DNA of 64,000 bases from Clostridium sp. (GCA_023667695.1 JAMOZY010000003.1:151072-215071), one strand, 5' to 3'. Shown: positions 7,453 to 16,744, counted from the stretch's first letter. Notes: generated by a model not told the origin, from the sequence alone. Translations and numbers: made by a program.

Positions 7453-8400
7453 TCAGACATTCGGCTTCGATGTAGCTCTGAGATTACTCTCAAAATTCCG
7501 GTTATAACCCATCCAGCTGCCACTATCATTTTTCTTCAATTCCTCAATAAATATCTGCATTTTTGCATCCGTATTATCTGCAAAGGATAGCGCCAATGCT
7601 TCAATCAGCGCCGGCTTCTTCGGCGAACCGAATTCCAATTCTCCGTGATGTGCCAGCACACAATGCTTTAATTCATTTCCCAGCTTCACCGGAAAGCCTT
7701 CGATTTCCTTCATCTTTCGGTCCAGCATAATGGTACACATCACGATATGCCCTACCAGCTGTCCTTCGTCTGTATAATCATTCTCCGGAAACTCCGACAA
7801 TTCTTCCACCTTTCCCAAATCATGACAGATTGCTGCCGTCAACAGCAAATCCCGATTCAGAACCGGATACTGAGCGGCATAAAAGTCACACAGCTTTGTA
7901 ACTGCCAGAGTGTGCTGCAGCAGCCCCCCGATAAATCCATGATGAATGGATTTTGCTGCGGAATGGGTTTTAAACCGTTCCGTAAACGCTTTATCCTGCA
8001 CAAAAATCCCATCCAGCAGCTGATGAAGATATGGGTCCTTCACACTGTTCATCAATTCCACCAGCTCCCGATACATCTTATCCGAATCAAACTCCGAGCA
8101 TGGCATGTAATCCCCAACGGAATACTCCCCTTCCTGTGCTTTTCGCACCTGCTTAACATTCAACTGCAGATTATTTTGAAAGCTGACCACCTGTGCTGTA
8201 ATGGCAATATAATCCATCGCTTCAAAATGGGCAATTCCATTATTCAAATCCCATATTTTAGCATCAATGGTTCCCGTTTTATCCTGTAGCAGCATAGAAT
8301 AATAATTCTTCCCTGCTTTCGTCTGCAAGGCCTGCTTTGTCTTGCAGAAATAAATTGCGTTAATCATTTCACCTTCCCGCAGCTCATTTATATAATACAT
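7453..8400 (-). CDS. yhaM: 3'-5' exoribonuclease YhaM family (OB fold plus HD domain)
   Basis: A 315-residue protein, about the same length as Bacillus YhaM. An N-terminal OB-fold nucleic-acid-binding domain (YYSMLLQDKTGTIDAKIWDL) is followed by an HD phosphohydrolase domain. The HD metal ligands are visible in HHGFIGGLLQHTLAV, ICHDLGKVEEL and the later CVLAHHGELEFGSP. YhaM enzymes trim RNA or single-stranded DNA from the 3' end. The start is set at 8400, where AAGGGG lies 7 nt upstream; a longer frame to 8448 is excluded because the promoter -10 lies inside it. It is divergent from mutS2 and lies upstream of rlmD on the same strand. Confidence 0.9.
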   Translation of the reverse strand: MYYINELREGEMINAIYFCKTKQALQTKAGKNYYSMLLQDKTGTIDAKIWDLNNGIAHFEAMDYIAITAQVVSFQNNLQLNVKQVRKAQEGEYSVGDYMPCSEFDSDKMYRELVELMNSVKDPYLHQLLDGIFVQDKAFTERFKTHSAAKSIHHGFIGGLLQHTLAVTKLCDFYAAQYPVLNRDLLLTAAICHDLGKVEELSEFPENDYTDEGQLVGHIVMCTIMLDRKMKEIEGFPVKLGNELKHCVLAHHGELEFGSPKKPALIEALALSFADNTDAKMQIFIEELKKNDSGSWMGYNRNFESNLRATSKPNV

Positions 8401-8436
8401 ATGAATCCCCTTTCTGTCCGTAACGCATATAGCATC

Positions 8437-8465
8437 AGTATACTCCAACCCCGGCTAATTCTCAA
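8437..8465 (-). promoter_or_regulatory. Promoter of yhaM
   Basis: On the minus strand TTGAGA (8465-8460), 17 bases, TATACT (8442-8437). It places transcription start about 30 bases before the chosen yhaM ATG. Confidence 0.65.
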
Positions 8466-8490
8466 CTCCCTTTCTGCCTACAGATTTTTC

Positions 8491-8520
8491 TAGACCACCT
8501 CCTATCATTAATGCTATAAT
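8491..8520 (+). promoter_or_regulatory. Promoter of mutS2
   Basis: TAGACC (8491-8496), 18 bases and a perfect TATAAT (8515-8520). Transcription would start near 8527, giving a leader of about 58 nt and ruling out the upstream TTG at 8525 as the start codon. Confidence 0.55.
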
Positions 8521-8550
8521 ACTCTTGAAAACATATCGTTCTAAGGTGCA

Positions 8551-8567
8551 TTGCTTCGCGGAAGCAA
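8551..8567 (+). promoter_or_regulatory. Hairpin in the mutS2 leader
   Basis: TTGCTTC pairs perfectly with GAAGCAA around a GCG loop, inside the predicted leader and 17 bases before the mutS2 ATG. It has no T-run, so it is not a terminator. The start codon itself has only a weak SD (AAAGAA), so the hairpin may affect translation. Confidence 0.45.
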
Positions 8568-8584
8568 GCGATTGGTACAAAGAA

Positions 8585-10963
8585 ATGAACAAACGTTCCT
8601 TACGAATATTAGAATACAATAAAATCATTGACATGCTGATTCCCTGTGCCGGTTCTCCTATGGGACAAACCCTGTGCAAGCGCTTAAAGCCATCCACAGA
8701 CCAGACGGAAATCCGGAAACGGCAGGAAGAAACCAGGGATGCTCTATCCCGATTATACAAGCAGGGAAGTATCTCTTTCTCCGGCGTGACCGACATTGGC
8801 ATGTCATTAAAGCGTCTGGAGGTAGGCGCCACCCTAAGCCCAGCCGAGCTGCTGGACATCGCCCGGCTGCTGGACAATACCTTAAGCGTCCGGCAATATG
8901 GCATTTCAGAAGAGGAAGCACAGGAGCCGGATTGCCTGGACTCCCGCTTTCTGGACTTAATGCCTCTGGAGCATCTCAGCCGGGACATCCGGCGCTGTAT
9001 TCTTTCTGCGGATGAAATCGCAGATGATGCTTCCTCCGCCTTGAAGGCATTGCGACGCTCCAAAAAACAGATAAATGATAAAATCCACACCCAGCTTTTG
9101 AATATTGTAAACTCTCAGGATAACCGCAGCCTCCTACAGGATAATCTGGTTACCATGCGAAACGGGCGGTATTGTATCCCGGTGAAGCAGGAATACCGCA
9201 GCAGCGTTCCTGGTATGATTCATGACCAGTCCTCCAGCGGTTCTACCCTCTTTGTAGAGCCAATGGCGGTAGTCAATCTGAACAATGAATTAAAAGAACT
9301 GGAAAATAAAGAGCTTCTTGAAATCGAGCGGATTCTTGCCGGACTTAGTGAACAAGCTGCCTTGGAACGGAATACGCTCCAATGTAACGTAGCATTACTG
9401 ACAGAGCTGGACTTTATCTTTGCCCGGGCAAAGCTTGCCAAATCATATCAGGGTACGGAACCGGTCTTTAATACCAGGGGCTTCATTCATATTAAGCAGG
9501 GCAGACATCCCCTTTTGGATAAGAATACGGTAGTACCCATTGACATTACGCTGGGGGATGCCTATACCATGCTGATTATTACCGGACCGAACACCGGAGG
9601 TAAGACCGTATCCCTGAAAACAGTTGGATTATTTACCTTAATGGGACAGGCAGGTCTTCATATCCCGGCTTTTGAAGGCTCGGAGCTATGCGTATTCCGG
9701 GATGTATTTGCAGACATTGGAGATGAACAAAGCATTGAGCAAAGCCTCAGCACCTTTTCCTCCCACATGTCGAATATTGTATATATTGTCCAGCATTCCG
9801 CACCGGATACCCTTGTATTATTTGATGAATTAGGCGGCGGAACGGATCCGGTAGAGGGTGCCGCCCTGGCTATCGCCATATTAAACCATCTCCGGACCCA
9901 GGGAATTCGCTGTATGGCAACGACCCATTACAGTGAATTAAAGACCTTTGCCCTTTCTACGGAGGGAATTGAAAATGCAAGCTGTGAATTTGACCTTGCC
10001 TCCCTTCGGCCGACATACCGTCTGATGATTGGTATCCCAGGAAAGTCCAATGCCTTTGCGATTTCCAGAAAATTAGGCCTTCCGGACTACATTATAGAAG
10101 CTGCCCGGTCTCAGATTGATACCTCTTCTCTGGACTTTGAAAGTCTGATTAGCGACCTGGAACGCAGCAAAAAAACCATTGAAGAGGAAGAGCAAAAGGC
10201 TGCTGCCTACCGGGAGGAGATTGCTGCTCTGCGGAACCAGTTAAAAGAAAAACAGGAATCTCTGGAACAGCAACGGGCGAAGCTTCTGAAAAATGCCAGG
10301 GAAGAAGCCATGGAAATCATAGAAGAGGCCAAGGAACTGGCAGACAGTGCCATACGAAAATACCAGAAATGGGAACGAAATCCGGCAAAAGCAGACAACA
10401 AGGCCATGGAAGCGGAACGCAGTAAGCTGCGGGATAAAATGAAAGCAATCAACGGTGATATCAGTAAGCCCAGGAAGCAGCGCCGTTCCCATCACAAGGC
10501 AGAGGACTTCCAAATCGGCGATACCGTATATATTATCAGTATGGATGCGACGGGTACGGTTCAATCCCTGCCGAATGCCAAGGGTGAAATCTCGGTTCAG
10601 GCCGGCATCCTTCACATCACCCTGCCGATTACAGACTGCGAGATAACGGATGCACCTGTAGAAGAGACGCCAAAGCCGGTCAGAAGAAAATCCCAGTTGA
10701 ACCTGGAGCGTGCTTCCTCCATACGACCGGAAATCAATGTCATTGGGCTTACTGTAGATGACGCTATTACAAAAATTGATAAATACTTAGATGATGCCCT
10801 TCTTTCCAATCTTTCACAGGTTACTATTATTCACGGCAAAGGAACCGGAGCATTGCGAAAAGGCATTCATGATTACCTAAAGCGGCAAAAGCATGTAGCA
10901 GCCTTCCGGAACGGTGAATTCGGAGAAGGCGACATGGGAGTAACGATTCTTGAGCTTCAATAA
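8585..10963 (+). CDS. mutS2: MutS2 ATPase/endonuclease
   Basis: A 792-residue MutS2 protein of normal length. An N-terminal core and clamp (LEYNKIIDMLIPCAGSPMGQ at the start) precede the MutS ATPase with Walker A GPNTGGKT at about 334-341, Walker B LVLFDELGGGTDP and the following TTHYSELK. A long charged coiled coil (about 510-620) then leads to a C-terminal Smr nuclease domain with IHGKGTGALR. In Bacillus MutS2 acts on collided ribosomes and has also been linked to recombination control. The start is ATG 8585, inside the transcript predicted from the promoter at 8491-8520. It is followed after 17 bases by a two-component system on the same strand. Confidence 0.95.
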   Translation: MNKRSLRILEYNKIIDMLIPCAGSPMGQTLCKRLKPSTDQTEIRKRQEETRDALSRLYKQGSISFSGVTDIGMSLKRLEVGATLSPAELLDIARLLDNTLSVRQYGISEEEAQEPDCLDSRFLDLMPLEHLSRDIRRCILSADEIADDASSALKALRRSKKQINDKIHTQLLNIVNSQDNRSLLQDNLVTMRNGRYCIPVKQEYRSSVPGMIHDQSSSGSTLFVEPMAVVNLNNELKELENKELLEIERILAGLSEQAALERNTLQCNVALLTELDFIFARAKLAKSYQGTEPVFNTRGFIHIKQGRHPLLDKNTVVPIDITLGDAYTMLIITGPNTGGKTVSLKTVGLFTLMGQAGLHIPAFEGSELCVFRDVFADIGDEQSIEQSLSTFSSHMSNIVYIVQHSAPDTLVLFDELGGGTDPVEGAALAIAILNHLRTQGIRCMATTHYSELKTFALSTEGIENASCEFDLASLRPTYRLMIGIPGKSNAFAISRKLGLPDYIIEAARSQIDTSSLDFESLISDLERSKKTIEEEEQKAAAYREEIAALRNQLKEKQESLEQQRAKLLKNAREEAMEIIEEAKELADSAIRKYQKWERNPAKADNKAMEAERSKLRDKMKAINGDISKPRKQRRSHHKAEDFQIGDTVYIISMDATGTVQSLPNAKGEISVQAGILHITLPITDCEITDAPVEETPKPVRRKSQLNLERASSIRPEINVIGLTVDDAITKIDKYLDDALLSNLSQVTIIHGKGTGALRKGIHDYLKRQKHVAAFRNGEFGEGDMGVTILELQ

Positions 10964-10980
10964 ATCTTTGGGAGGTTAAT

Positions 10981-11697
10981 ATGGAAAAACAACGTATATT
11001 GATTGTAGATGATGATGAACATATTGCGGAACTGATATCCCTTTATTTACGAAAGGAGTGCTTTGATACCAGAATCGAAGGAAATGGCGAAACTGCCCTG
11101 CAGGCGTTTCAGGAGTACCAGCCTCATCTGATTTTGCTGGATATCATGCTGCCGGGTATGGACGGCTATGAGGTATGCAGTCAGATTCGTAAGACCAGTC
11201 AGGTGCCTATTATCATGCTCTCGGCAAAAAGCGAGGTATTTGATAAGGTACTTGGGTTAAAGCTGGGGGCGGACGACTATATCATGAAACCATTTGATTC
11301 AAACGAAATGGTAGCCAGGGTACGCGCGGTTCTGCGCCGCTATCAGCCGGCACCTACACCGCCTGTTAATTCCAACATTACTTCTGCCTCTCATACCGGA
11401 GATTATGTGGAATATGACGGACTGATTGTAAACATTTCGAATTATACTACCACGATTAATGGCGAGGAATTAGACATGCCCCCAAAGGAATTAGAGCTTC
11501 TGTACTTTCTTGCCAGCCAGCCCAATCAGGTCTTTACCAGAGAGCAGCTTCTGGACGGCTTATGGGGATATGAATACTTCGGCGATACCCGTACCGTAGA
11601 TGTTCATGTCAAGCGGATTCGTGAAAAGCTTCCGGAGAATCCGAACTGGGCATTAACAACCGTCTGGGGGGTCGGTTATAAGTTTGAGGTACGATAA
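10981..11697 (+). CDS. OmpR/PhoB-family response regulator
   Basis: A 238-residue response regulator. The receiver domain (1-120) has the acidic pair DDD at 10-12, the phosphorylated Asp54 in LLDIMLPGMDG and the conserved Lys in DDYIMKPFD. A linker of about 20 residues rich in Pro/Thr leads to a winged-helix DNA-binding domain (about 140-238) with FTREQLLDGLWGYEYFGDTRTVDVHVKRIREKL-type sequence. GGAGG lies 5 nt before the ATG. It overlaps its histidine kinase gene by one base (TAATG) and follows mutS2 by 17 bases, so it may be partly driven by the mutS2 promoter. The stimulus is unknown. Confidence 0.93.
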   Translation: MEKQRILIVDDDEHIAELISLYLRKECFDTRIEGNGETALQAFQEYQPHLILLDIMLPGMDGYEVCSQIRKTSQVPIIMLSAKSEVFDKVLGLKLGADDYIMKPFDSNEMVARVRAVLRRYQPAPTPPVNSNITSASHTGDYVEYDGLIVNISNYTTTINGEELDMPPKELELLYFLASQPNQVFTREQLLDGLWGYEYFGDTRTVDVHVKRIREKLPENPNWALTTVWGVGYKFEVR

Positions 11698-13127
11698 TGA
11701 ATAAGCGCTTTTTTGATAAAATTGCATTAAGCTATCTGGCTATCATTATGATTATATTTATAATGATTATTCTTTATGCATCCAATGCGACCCGCCAGAA
11801 TCTGATTACGGAAAAGCAGACCACCCTGGCCAATCAGACCCGTTTCATATATGAAGAATATATTACCCTCTACCAGAATCAAAAGATTTCAGCGGAGGAA
11901 TTACAGGATTTCTTCAACGATTTAGACCATTCTCTGGATATCCGAATCTGGTACAGCGATGAAGATGGCAATATTCTCTTTCTCTCCCAGCCGGAACAAT
12001 ATGAAACCATTCCGGAAAACCTGCATGACCTAGACAGCTCTGGTTTATTGTCCGGCAATTTTACCTTTATCGGAACCTTTTATGACATCTTTCCGGAAGA
12101 AATGCTTACCCTGGGAGGACCTGCAGACGGCGAAAATGTCGAGGCTTCCGGCATCCTTATCCTGCACGTTCCCTTCAGCCAGATTTCCGATATCATGAAG
12201 AATATGTTTCTGAACTTTTTTGTGCCGATTTGTGTACTGATTATCCTTTCCATGCTGCTGCTGCTCTTCCTGTCCCGAAAGATACTGGTACCCTTGAACC
12301 AACTGAATCAGACAGCAAAGGAATATGCCGCCGGCAATCTGGAAATCAAGACCGGGATTCATTCGGATGATGAAATCGGAGAGTTAGCTTCCAATCTGGA
12401 ATACATGGCTTCTGAATTGAACAAGCTGGATGAGTACCGGAAGGCTTTCATTGCCAATATCTCCCACGACTTCCGCTCTCCTCTGACCTCCATTAAAGGC
12501 TATATCGAGGCTATGCTGGACGGCACGATTCCAAGAGAAAATCAGGAGCATTATCTGAAGATTGTTCTTTCCGAAACCCAGCGTCTTGCCAAATTAACGA
12601 ATGGTATGCTGGATTTGAATCAATCGGATTTTTATGGTTTAAAATTGATTTTTTCTGATTTTAATATTAAAGAAATTATTGACGATACGATAGATGTTTT
12701 CGAGGGAATATGCACCAAACGGTATATCGTAATCCGAAAAAACTGTCTAACCACAAATACTATGGTTTATGCAGATAAAACAAAAATCCAGCAGGTCATC
12801 TATAATCTGGTGGACAATGCCATTAAGTTCAGTCCTCATGGAGCAACCATTACTATCACCGTTATGGATGCCATGGAACGATTATGGATTACCGTAAAAG
12901 ATACCGGACAGGGCATCGAAAAAGAAAAGCAGTCCAAGGTATGGGACCGCTTTTATAAGATAGATTCTTCCAGAGGAAAGGATAAACAAAGCTCCGGCCT
13001 AGGGCTTTCCATCATTCGTGAAATTATCCGGGCCCATGACGAAACCATCACCCTGACCAGCACACCAGGTATCGGAAGTGAATTTACGTTTTCTCTTAAG
13101 AAAAGCTCTTCTACTCACCATTCATGA
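11697..13127 (+). CDS. Sensor histidine kinase
   Basis: A 476-residue membrane kinase paired with the preceding regulator. A transmembrane helix at about 9-28, an extracytoplasmic sensor loop of about 140 residues and a second helix near 168-190 are followed by a HAMP linker, a HisKA dimerisation domain with the phospho-accepting His257 in FIANISHDFRSPLTSIKGYI, and an HATPase domain with NLVDNAIKFS, DTGQGI and GLGLSII. All catalytic boxes are intact. The sensor loop, with an acidic composition, matches no ligand-binding family I recognise. The 3' end overlaps the convergent trmL gene by 13 bases, and no terminator separates them. Confidence 0.92.
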   Translation: MNKRFFDKIALSYLAIIMIIFIMIILYASNATRQNLITEKQTTLANQTRFIYEEYITLYQNQKISAEELQDFFNDLDHSLDIRIWYSDEDGNILFLSQPEQYETIPENLHDLDSSGLLSGNFTFIGTFYDIFPEEMLTLGGPADGENVEASGILILHVPFSQISDIMKNMFLNFFVPICVLIILSMLLLLFLSRKILVPLNQLNQTAKEYAAGNLEIKTGIHSDDEIGELASNLEYMASELNKLDEYRKAFIANISHDFRSPLTSIKGYIEAMLDGTIPRENQEHYLKIVLSETQRLAKLTNGMLDLNQSDFYGLKLIFSDFNIKEIIDDTIDVFEGICTKRYIVIRKNCLTTNTMVYADKTKIQQVIYNLVDNAIKFSPHGATITITVMDAMERLWITVKDTGQGIEKEKQSKVWDRFYKIDSSRGKDKQSSGLGLSIIREIIRAHDETITLTSTPGIGSEFTFSLKKSSSTHHS

Positions 13128-13606
13128 TGATGAAGCTGTCCCTGGAGCTGAAATTGCTGAAAATTCTGCTGCCGCATTGCTTCATATGTGACAATGGCAA
13201 CGGAATTCGCCAGATTTAAGGAGCGGATATCCGGCAGCATGGGAATCCGAATGCAATTCTCCTTATTTTCCAAAAGCAGCTCCTCCGGAATGCCGGCGCT
13301 TTCCCTGCCAAACATAATATAGCAATCTGCACCATAGCTTACTTCCGTATAAATCTGCCTGGATTTTGTAGTTGCCATATAAATGCAGTCTGGTTGATTC
13401 TGTTCTAAAAAATCCGGATAGCTTTCATATGTAGTTACATCTACCTGGTACCAGTAATCCATACCGGCCCGCTTGATTTCCCGGTCAGACAGCCGAAAGC
13501 CAAGCGGCTCAATCAGATGAAGCCTGGCACCTACTGCAAGGCAGGTACGCCCGATATTGCCTACATTGCCGCCCTGCTCCGGCTCGAATAAAACTATATT
13601 AATCAT
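13115..13606 (-). CDS. trmL: tRNA (cytidine(34)-2'-O)-methyltransferase TrmL
   Basis: A 163-residue SPOUT-class methyltransferase, the normal size for TrmL, which methylates the ribose of the wobble nucleotide in certain tRNA-Leu. The knot motifs are seen as EPEQGGNVGNIGRTC near the start, YIMFGRESAGIPEELL in the middle and IRIPMLPDIRSLNLANSVAI near the end. It is the last gene of a minus-strand run and overlaps the convergent histidine kinase gene. The upstream cheX-like gene ends 7 bases before it, which suggests co-transcription. Confidence 0.93.
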   Translation of the reverse strand: MINIVLFEPEQGGNVGNIGRTCLAVGARLHLIEPLGFRLSDREIKRAGMDYWYQVDVTTYESYPDFLEQNQPDCIYMATTKSRQIYTEVSYGADCYIMFGRESAGIPEELLLENKENCIRIPMLPDIRSLNLANSVAIVTYEAMRQQNFQQFQLQGQLHHHEW

Positions 13607-13613
13607 ATCCGTC

Positions 13614-14081
13614 TTAGTCCTGCTTTACACACAAATCCAGTTCTACAAAATCCGTGTCACTAATGAATATTGGAATACTCATATTGGCAACCGAGCCGGA
13701 TACTTTAAAGTTGCCCTCGCACATGGTCGGCGGTGTAATATCGATTCCCACATTTTTAACAGAAAATGCGGTAGATGCATTTCCCATTATCATATTTCCC
13801 AATTCACAAATCGCGCTGGTCGAAATCTCATCGAGCTGGGTCACTTCCATAAACATCATCTTTGAAGCGACTGCCAATGCCACATCACGCTTAAAGGCAA
13901 GTATAACCTGCCCCTGCATTTCACCGGTAACACCAATCATAATGACAATCTCATCGCTGGTATAGCTTCCATTTCGGATGGTTGGTTTTCCAACACGGGG
14001 AGTCAAATTACATGCCTCACTGATGATTTTCGTCGCAGCCATTAAAAACGTATTCACATGTTCTGCATTAATTCTTGCCAT
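13614..14081 (-). CDS. CheX-like chemotaxis phosphatase domain protein
   Basis: A 155-residue single-domain protein of the CheC/CheX family. The conserved active-site pattern is visible as ICELGNMIMGNAST (Glu and Asn of the ExxN motif), after the strand MQGQVILAFKRDVAL. CheX dephosphorylates CheY~P in chemotaxis, but no other chemotaxis gene is in this window, so it may serve a different phospho-signalling protein. GAGGAGG lies just upstream of the ATG. It sits between an aminotransferase and trmL in a minus-strand run of six genes. Confidence 0.82.
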   Translation of the reverse strand: MARINAEHVNTFLMAATKIISEACNLTPRVGKPTIRNGSYTSDEIVIMIGVTGEMQGQVILAFKRDVALAVASKMMFMEVTQLDEISTSAICELGNMIMGNASTAFSVKNVGIDITPPTMCEGNFKVSGSVANMSIPIFISDTDFVELDLCVKQD

Positions 14082-14092
14082 GGTTTCCTCCT

Positions 14093-15253
14093 CTACGATA
14101 TCTTTTCAATAAAGTGCCGTATTCTTTCAAATGCTTCTTTCAACTCTTCAATGGAATATGCATAGGATATCCGCAAAAATCCTTCTCCACATTCTCCGAA
14201 GGCTGTACCAGGTACAACCGCCACCTTTTCCTGCTCCAGCAGCTTTTCTGCAAAGGCTTCACTGGTCATTCCATATTGTTTGATACATGGAAATGTATAA
14301 AAGGCTCCAAAGGGTTCAAAGCATCGAATATTCATTTCCTTATAAGCCTGCATCAGAAATTTTCTTCTCTGGTCATACGCCTGCCGCATCATCTCTATGT
14401 CTTTATCGCCATCCCGGACTGCATTGATTGCTGCATACTGACTATTCGTAGGTGCGCACATAATAGCAAATTGATGTATCTTCGTCATTTGCTCACAAAT
14501 CAGCTTTGGCGCCAGAGCATATCCCAGCCGCCAGCCCGTCATAGCATAGGCTTTGGAAAATCCATTAATAATAATCGTTCTATCCCGCATATCCGGCAGG
14601 GATGCAATGGTAACATGCTTATCCTTGTAAGATAATTCCGCATAGATTTCATCGGATAATACATATAGGTCATATTTCCTTATCAACTCAGCAACCTGCT
14701 CCAAATCCTGCCGTTCCATGATAGCACCAGTAGGGTTGTTCGGAAATGGAAGGATGACTACCTTCGTCTTATCCGTAATCGCCGCCTCTAATTCCTCCGG
14801 GGTCAAACGGAATTCATTTTCCTCCTTCAAAGGAATCTGTACCGGCACTCCATCCGCCAGCTCTACACAGGGCAGATAAGACACATAACAAGGCTCCGGA
14901 ATAATTACCTCGTCTCCGGGGTCCAGCATGGCACGAAGGGCAATATCAATGCCTTCACTGCCGCCTACCGTAATCACACATTCCTTTACCGGGTCATAAG
15001 AAGCCTGAAATTTACGGGTATAATATTTGCAGATTTCCTCTCGAAGCTCCATCAAGCCGGCATTGGAGGTATAAAAGGTCTTACCCTTTTCCAGGGTATA
15101 GATGCCCTCATCCCGAATATGCCAGGGGGTATCAAAATCCGGTTCCCCTACGCCAAGAGAGATGGCATCCGGCATTTCGCTGACAACATCAAAGAACTTA
15201 CGGATACCGGAAGGTTTAATTGTAACTACTTTTTCTGATAATGGATTTCTCAT
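14093..15253 (-). CDS. PLP-dependent class I/II aminotransferase
   Basis: A 386-residue fold-type I aminotransferase close to the PatA/aspartate aminotransferase group. The family start SLGVGEPDFDTPWHI, the NNPTGAIM loop, the YxxLSDEIYAEL segment and the pyridoxal-phosphate lysine in NGFSKAYAMTGWRLGY are all present. It swaps amino groups between amino acids and 2-oxoacids; the exact substrate is not clear from sequence. The gene overlaps the upstream Lrp/AsnC gene by 4 bases (ATGA). A regulator of this class next to an aminotransferase is common and suggests amino-acid-responsive control. Confidence 0.9.
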   Translation of the reverse strand: MRNPLSEKVVTIKPSGIRKFFDVVSEMPDAISLGVGEPDFDTPWHIRDEGIYTLEKGKTFYTSNAGLMELREEICKYYTRKFQASYDPVKECVITVGGSEGIDIALRAMLDPGDEVIIPEPCYVSYLPCVELADGVPVQIPLKEENEFRLTPEELEAAITDKTKVVILPFPNNPTGAIMERQDLEQVAELIRKYDLYVLSDEIYAELSYKDKHVTIASLPDMRDRTIIINGFSKAYAMTGWRLGYALAPKLICEQMTKIHQFAIMCAPTNSQYAAINAVRDGDKDIEMMRQAYDQRRKFLMQAYKEMNIRCFEPFGAFYTFPCIKQYGMTSEAFAEKLLEQEKVAVVPGTAFGECGEGFLRISYAYSIEELKEAFERIRHFIEKIS

Positions 15254-15732
15254 GGCATTATTGCTAACCTTTCTGCTTTTGTATTATTCGTTAACCGCAC
15301 TCCATGCTCCTTGTACTTCTTCAACACAAAGTGCGTTGCAGTCCCAACGACTGCCTCCATCGGCGCCAGCTTACCGGATACAAAAAGCGACACCTCTTTC
15401 ATTGTCTTTCCCTTTATAATCACAGCAAAATCATAGCCGCCGGACATCAAATATACCGTATCCACCTCCGGATAATTGGAAATCCGTTCTGCAATCTTAT
15501 CAAAACCTTCTCCCCTCTGGGGCGTCACCTTTAATTCGATTAATGCCGTCACAAATTCACTTTCCGTTTTATCCCAGTCAATAATAGAAGTATAGCCACA
15601 GATGATATGTTCCTGCTCCATTGCCTTCAGTTCTGCCGTAACAGCCTCCTCATCCTCGCCAAGCATTGCCGCAATATCCTTTGCGGTCAATTTACAATTC
15701 TCTTCTACAAGATTCAGGATTCTCGTTCTCAT
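15250..15732 (-). CDS. Lrp/AsnC-family transcriptional regulator
   Basis: A 160-residue regulator with an N-terminal winged helix-turn-helix (LVEENCKLTAKDIAAMLG) and a C-terminal RAM ligand-binding domain (VDTVYLMSGGYDFAVIIKGK). Proteins of this family bind amino acids and control their metabolism. The start is set at ATG 15732, because the SD GAGGGTGAA lies directly before it; a longer frame would need a TTG inside the SD. It is tightly coupled to the aminotransferase gene downstream, the likely functional partner. Confidence 0.9.
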   Translation of the reverse strand: MRTRILNLVEENCKLTAKDIAAMLGEDEEAVTAELKAMEQEHIICGYTSIIDWDKTESEFVTALIELKVTPQRGEGFDKIAERISNYPEVDTVYLMSGGYDFAVIIKGKTMKEVSLFVSGKLAPMEAVVGTATHFVLKKYKEHGVRLTNNTKAERLAIMP

Positions 15733-15743
15733 CTTATTCACCC

Positions 15744-16730
15744 TCAATTTCTATAAAGTTTATATATTTCGTCACCCTTTGGTGGTTCTAAGTACCTGGT
15801 ATAATCCGCGTTTGTCACTATTCTATCATTTTGCTCCGTCGTCTGTCCAATCCTAATTGCAAAGATTTCATGCTGCTTTAGCTGTTCCAGTACTGCCTCT
15901 GCTTCCGGTGTAACGACCAGAGCGCTGCCGCCCCCCATTGCCATATAGGGGTTAATGTCGAAAAACTCACATATTTCCACTGTTTCCTGTCGAATGGGAA
16001 TCGTCCTTAAAAAGGCTTCCAGTCCACAGCCTGCACCTTCACCTAATTCCCATAATGCGGCAAAAACACCGCCGGTAGAAATATCATGTATATAAGTAAC
16101 CTTCTCACCGCTTAGTGCGGCAATCGCCCGGTGAAGAGACAAATCCTTCCCCAGCACACCTGCACCTTCCAGATATCCTGCTGCATACCGGGTATTCAAT
16201 TCTTCCCATTTATCAGCAAGCAGCATGGCAGTTGCTTCCATTGCCGTATAGCCAAGCATAAGAATACTTTCCCCGGGCTTTACATTCCGGATGGAATATC
16301 TCTGCTCTTCCTGGCTGCCGTAGGCAATCACCGTAACCGCAGGCGTCCTTAATTCTTCCAGCAGCTCCGTATGTCCGCCAAGGTACTCCAGATTATGTAA
16401 CATACACAAATTCGCCAGATTCCCGGTAATCTCCCGGATTCTGCTTTCACTTCCTCTTGCCGGAAGCAGCAGATTTACCATAATTGCCACCGGAACGGCG
16501 CCACTTGTTTCTAATTTATTCAGTGCCTTCCAGAATGTGTATTTTTCCGGTTCCGGAACTGCAAGCGTCATAGTGGATATTGCAGTCACCATCTGGCAGT
16601 CCTTATTCAATTGAACAGCACCATAATCGTATCCGATTCCAGCTCCCTGTATCACAGCCGCACCTGAAGCCGGCAATAACCGTAATATGGAACGCTTGCA
16701 TTGTGCCTCCGTAAGCTTACCGCTTTTCAT
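15744..16730 (-). CDS. AIR synthase-related protein (PurM/HypE-like fold)
   Basis: A 328-residue protein with the two-domain fold of AIR synthase/HypE proteins. The N-terminal ATP-binding part has GAGIGYDYGAVQ in place of the usual DDxA motif, and the C-terminal part contains YIHDISTGGVFAALWELGEGAG and later MAMGGGSALVV. Substrate is unknown; the family includes PurM, ThiL, SelD and HypE. The start is ATG 16730, with AGGTGG 4 nt before it; the upstream ATG at 16745 has no SD. It lies between the VanW-family gene and the Lrp/AsnC gene with very short gaps, indicating one operon. Confidence 0.8.
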   Translation of the reverse strand: MKSGKLTEAQCKRSILRLLPASGAAVIQGAGIGYDYGAVQLNKDCQMVTAISTMTLAVPEPEKYTFWKALNKLETSGAVPVAIMVNLLLPARGSESRIREITGNLANLCMLHNLEYLGGHTELLEELRTPAVTVIAYGSQEEQRYSIRNVKPGESILMLGYTAMEATAMLLADKWEELNTRYAAGYLEGAGVLGKDLSLHRAIAALSGEKVTYIHDISTGGVFAALWELGEGAGCGLEAFLRTIPIRQETVEICEFFDINPYMAMGGGSALVVTPEAEAVLEQLKQHEIFAIRIGQTTEQNDRIVTNADYTRYLEPPKGDEIYKLYRN

Positions 16731-16744
16731 ACCGCCACCTGTCA

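Noticed and set aside
8401..8448. Longer YhaM with 16 additional N-terminal residues
   Set aside because: The promoter -10 lies inside that extension and the SD AAGGGG belongs to the ATG at 8400.
8525..8584. TTG start giving a longer MutS2
   Set aside because: The codon lies at or before the predicted transcription start and has no SD; family alignment begins at the ATG at 8585.
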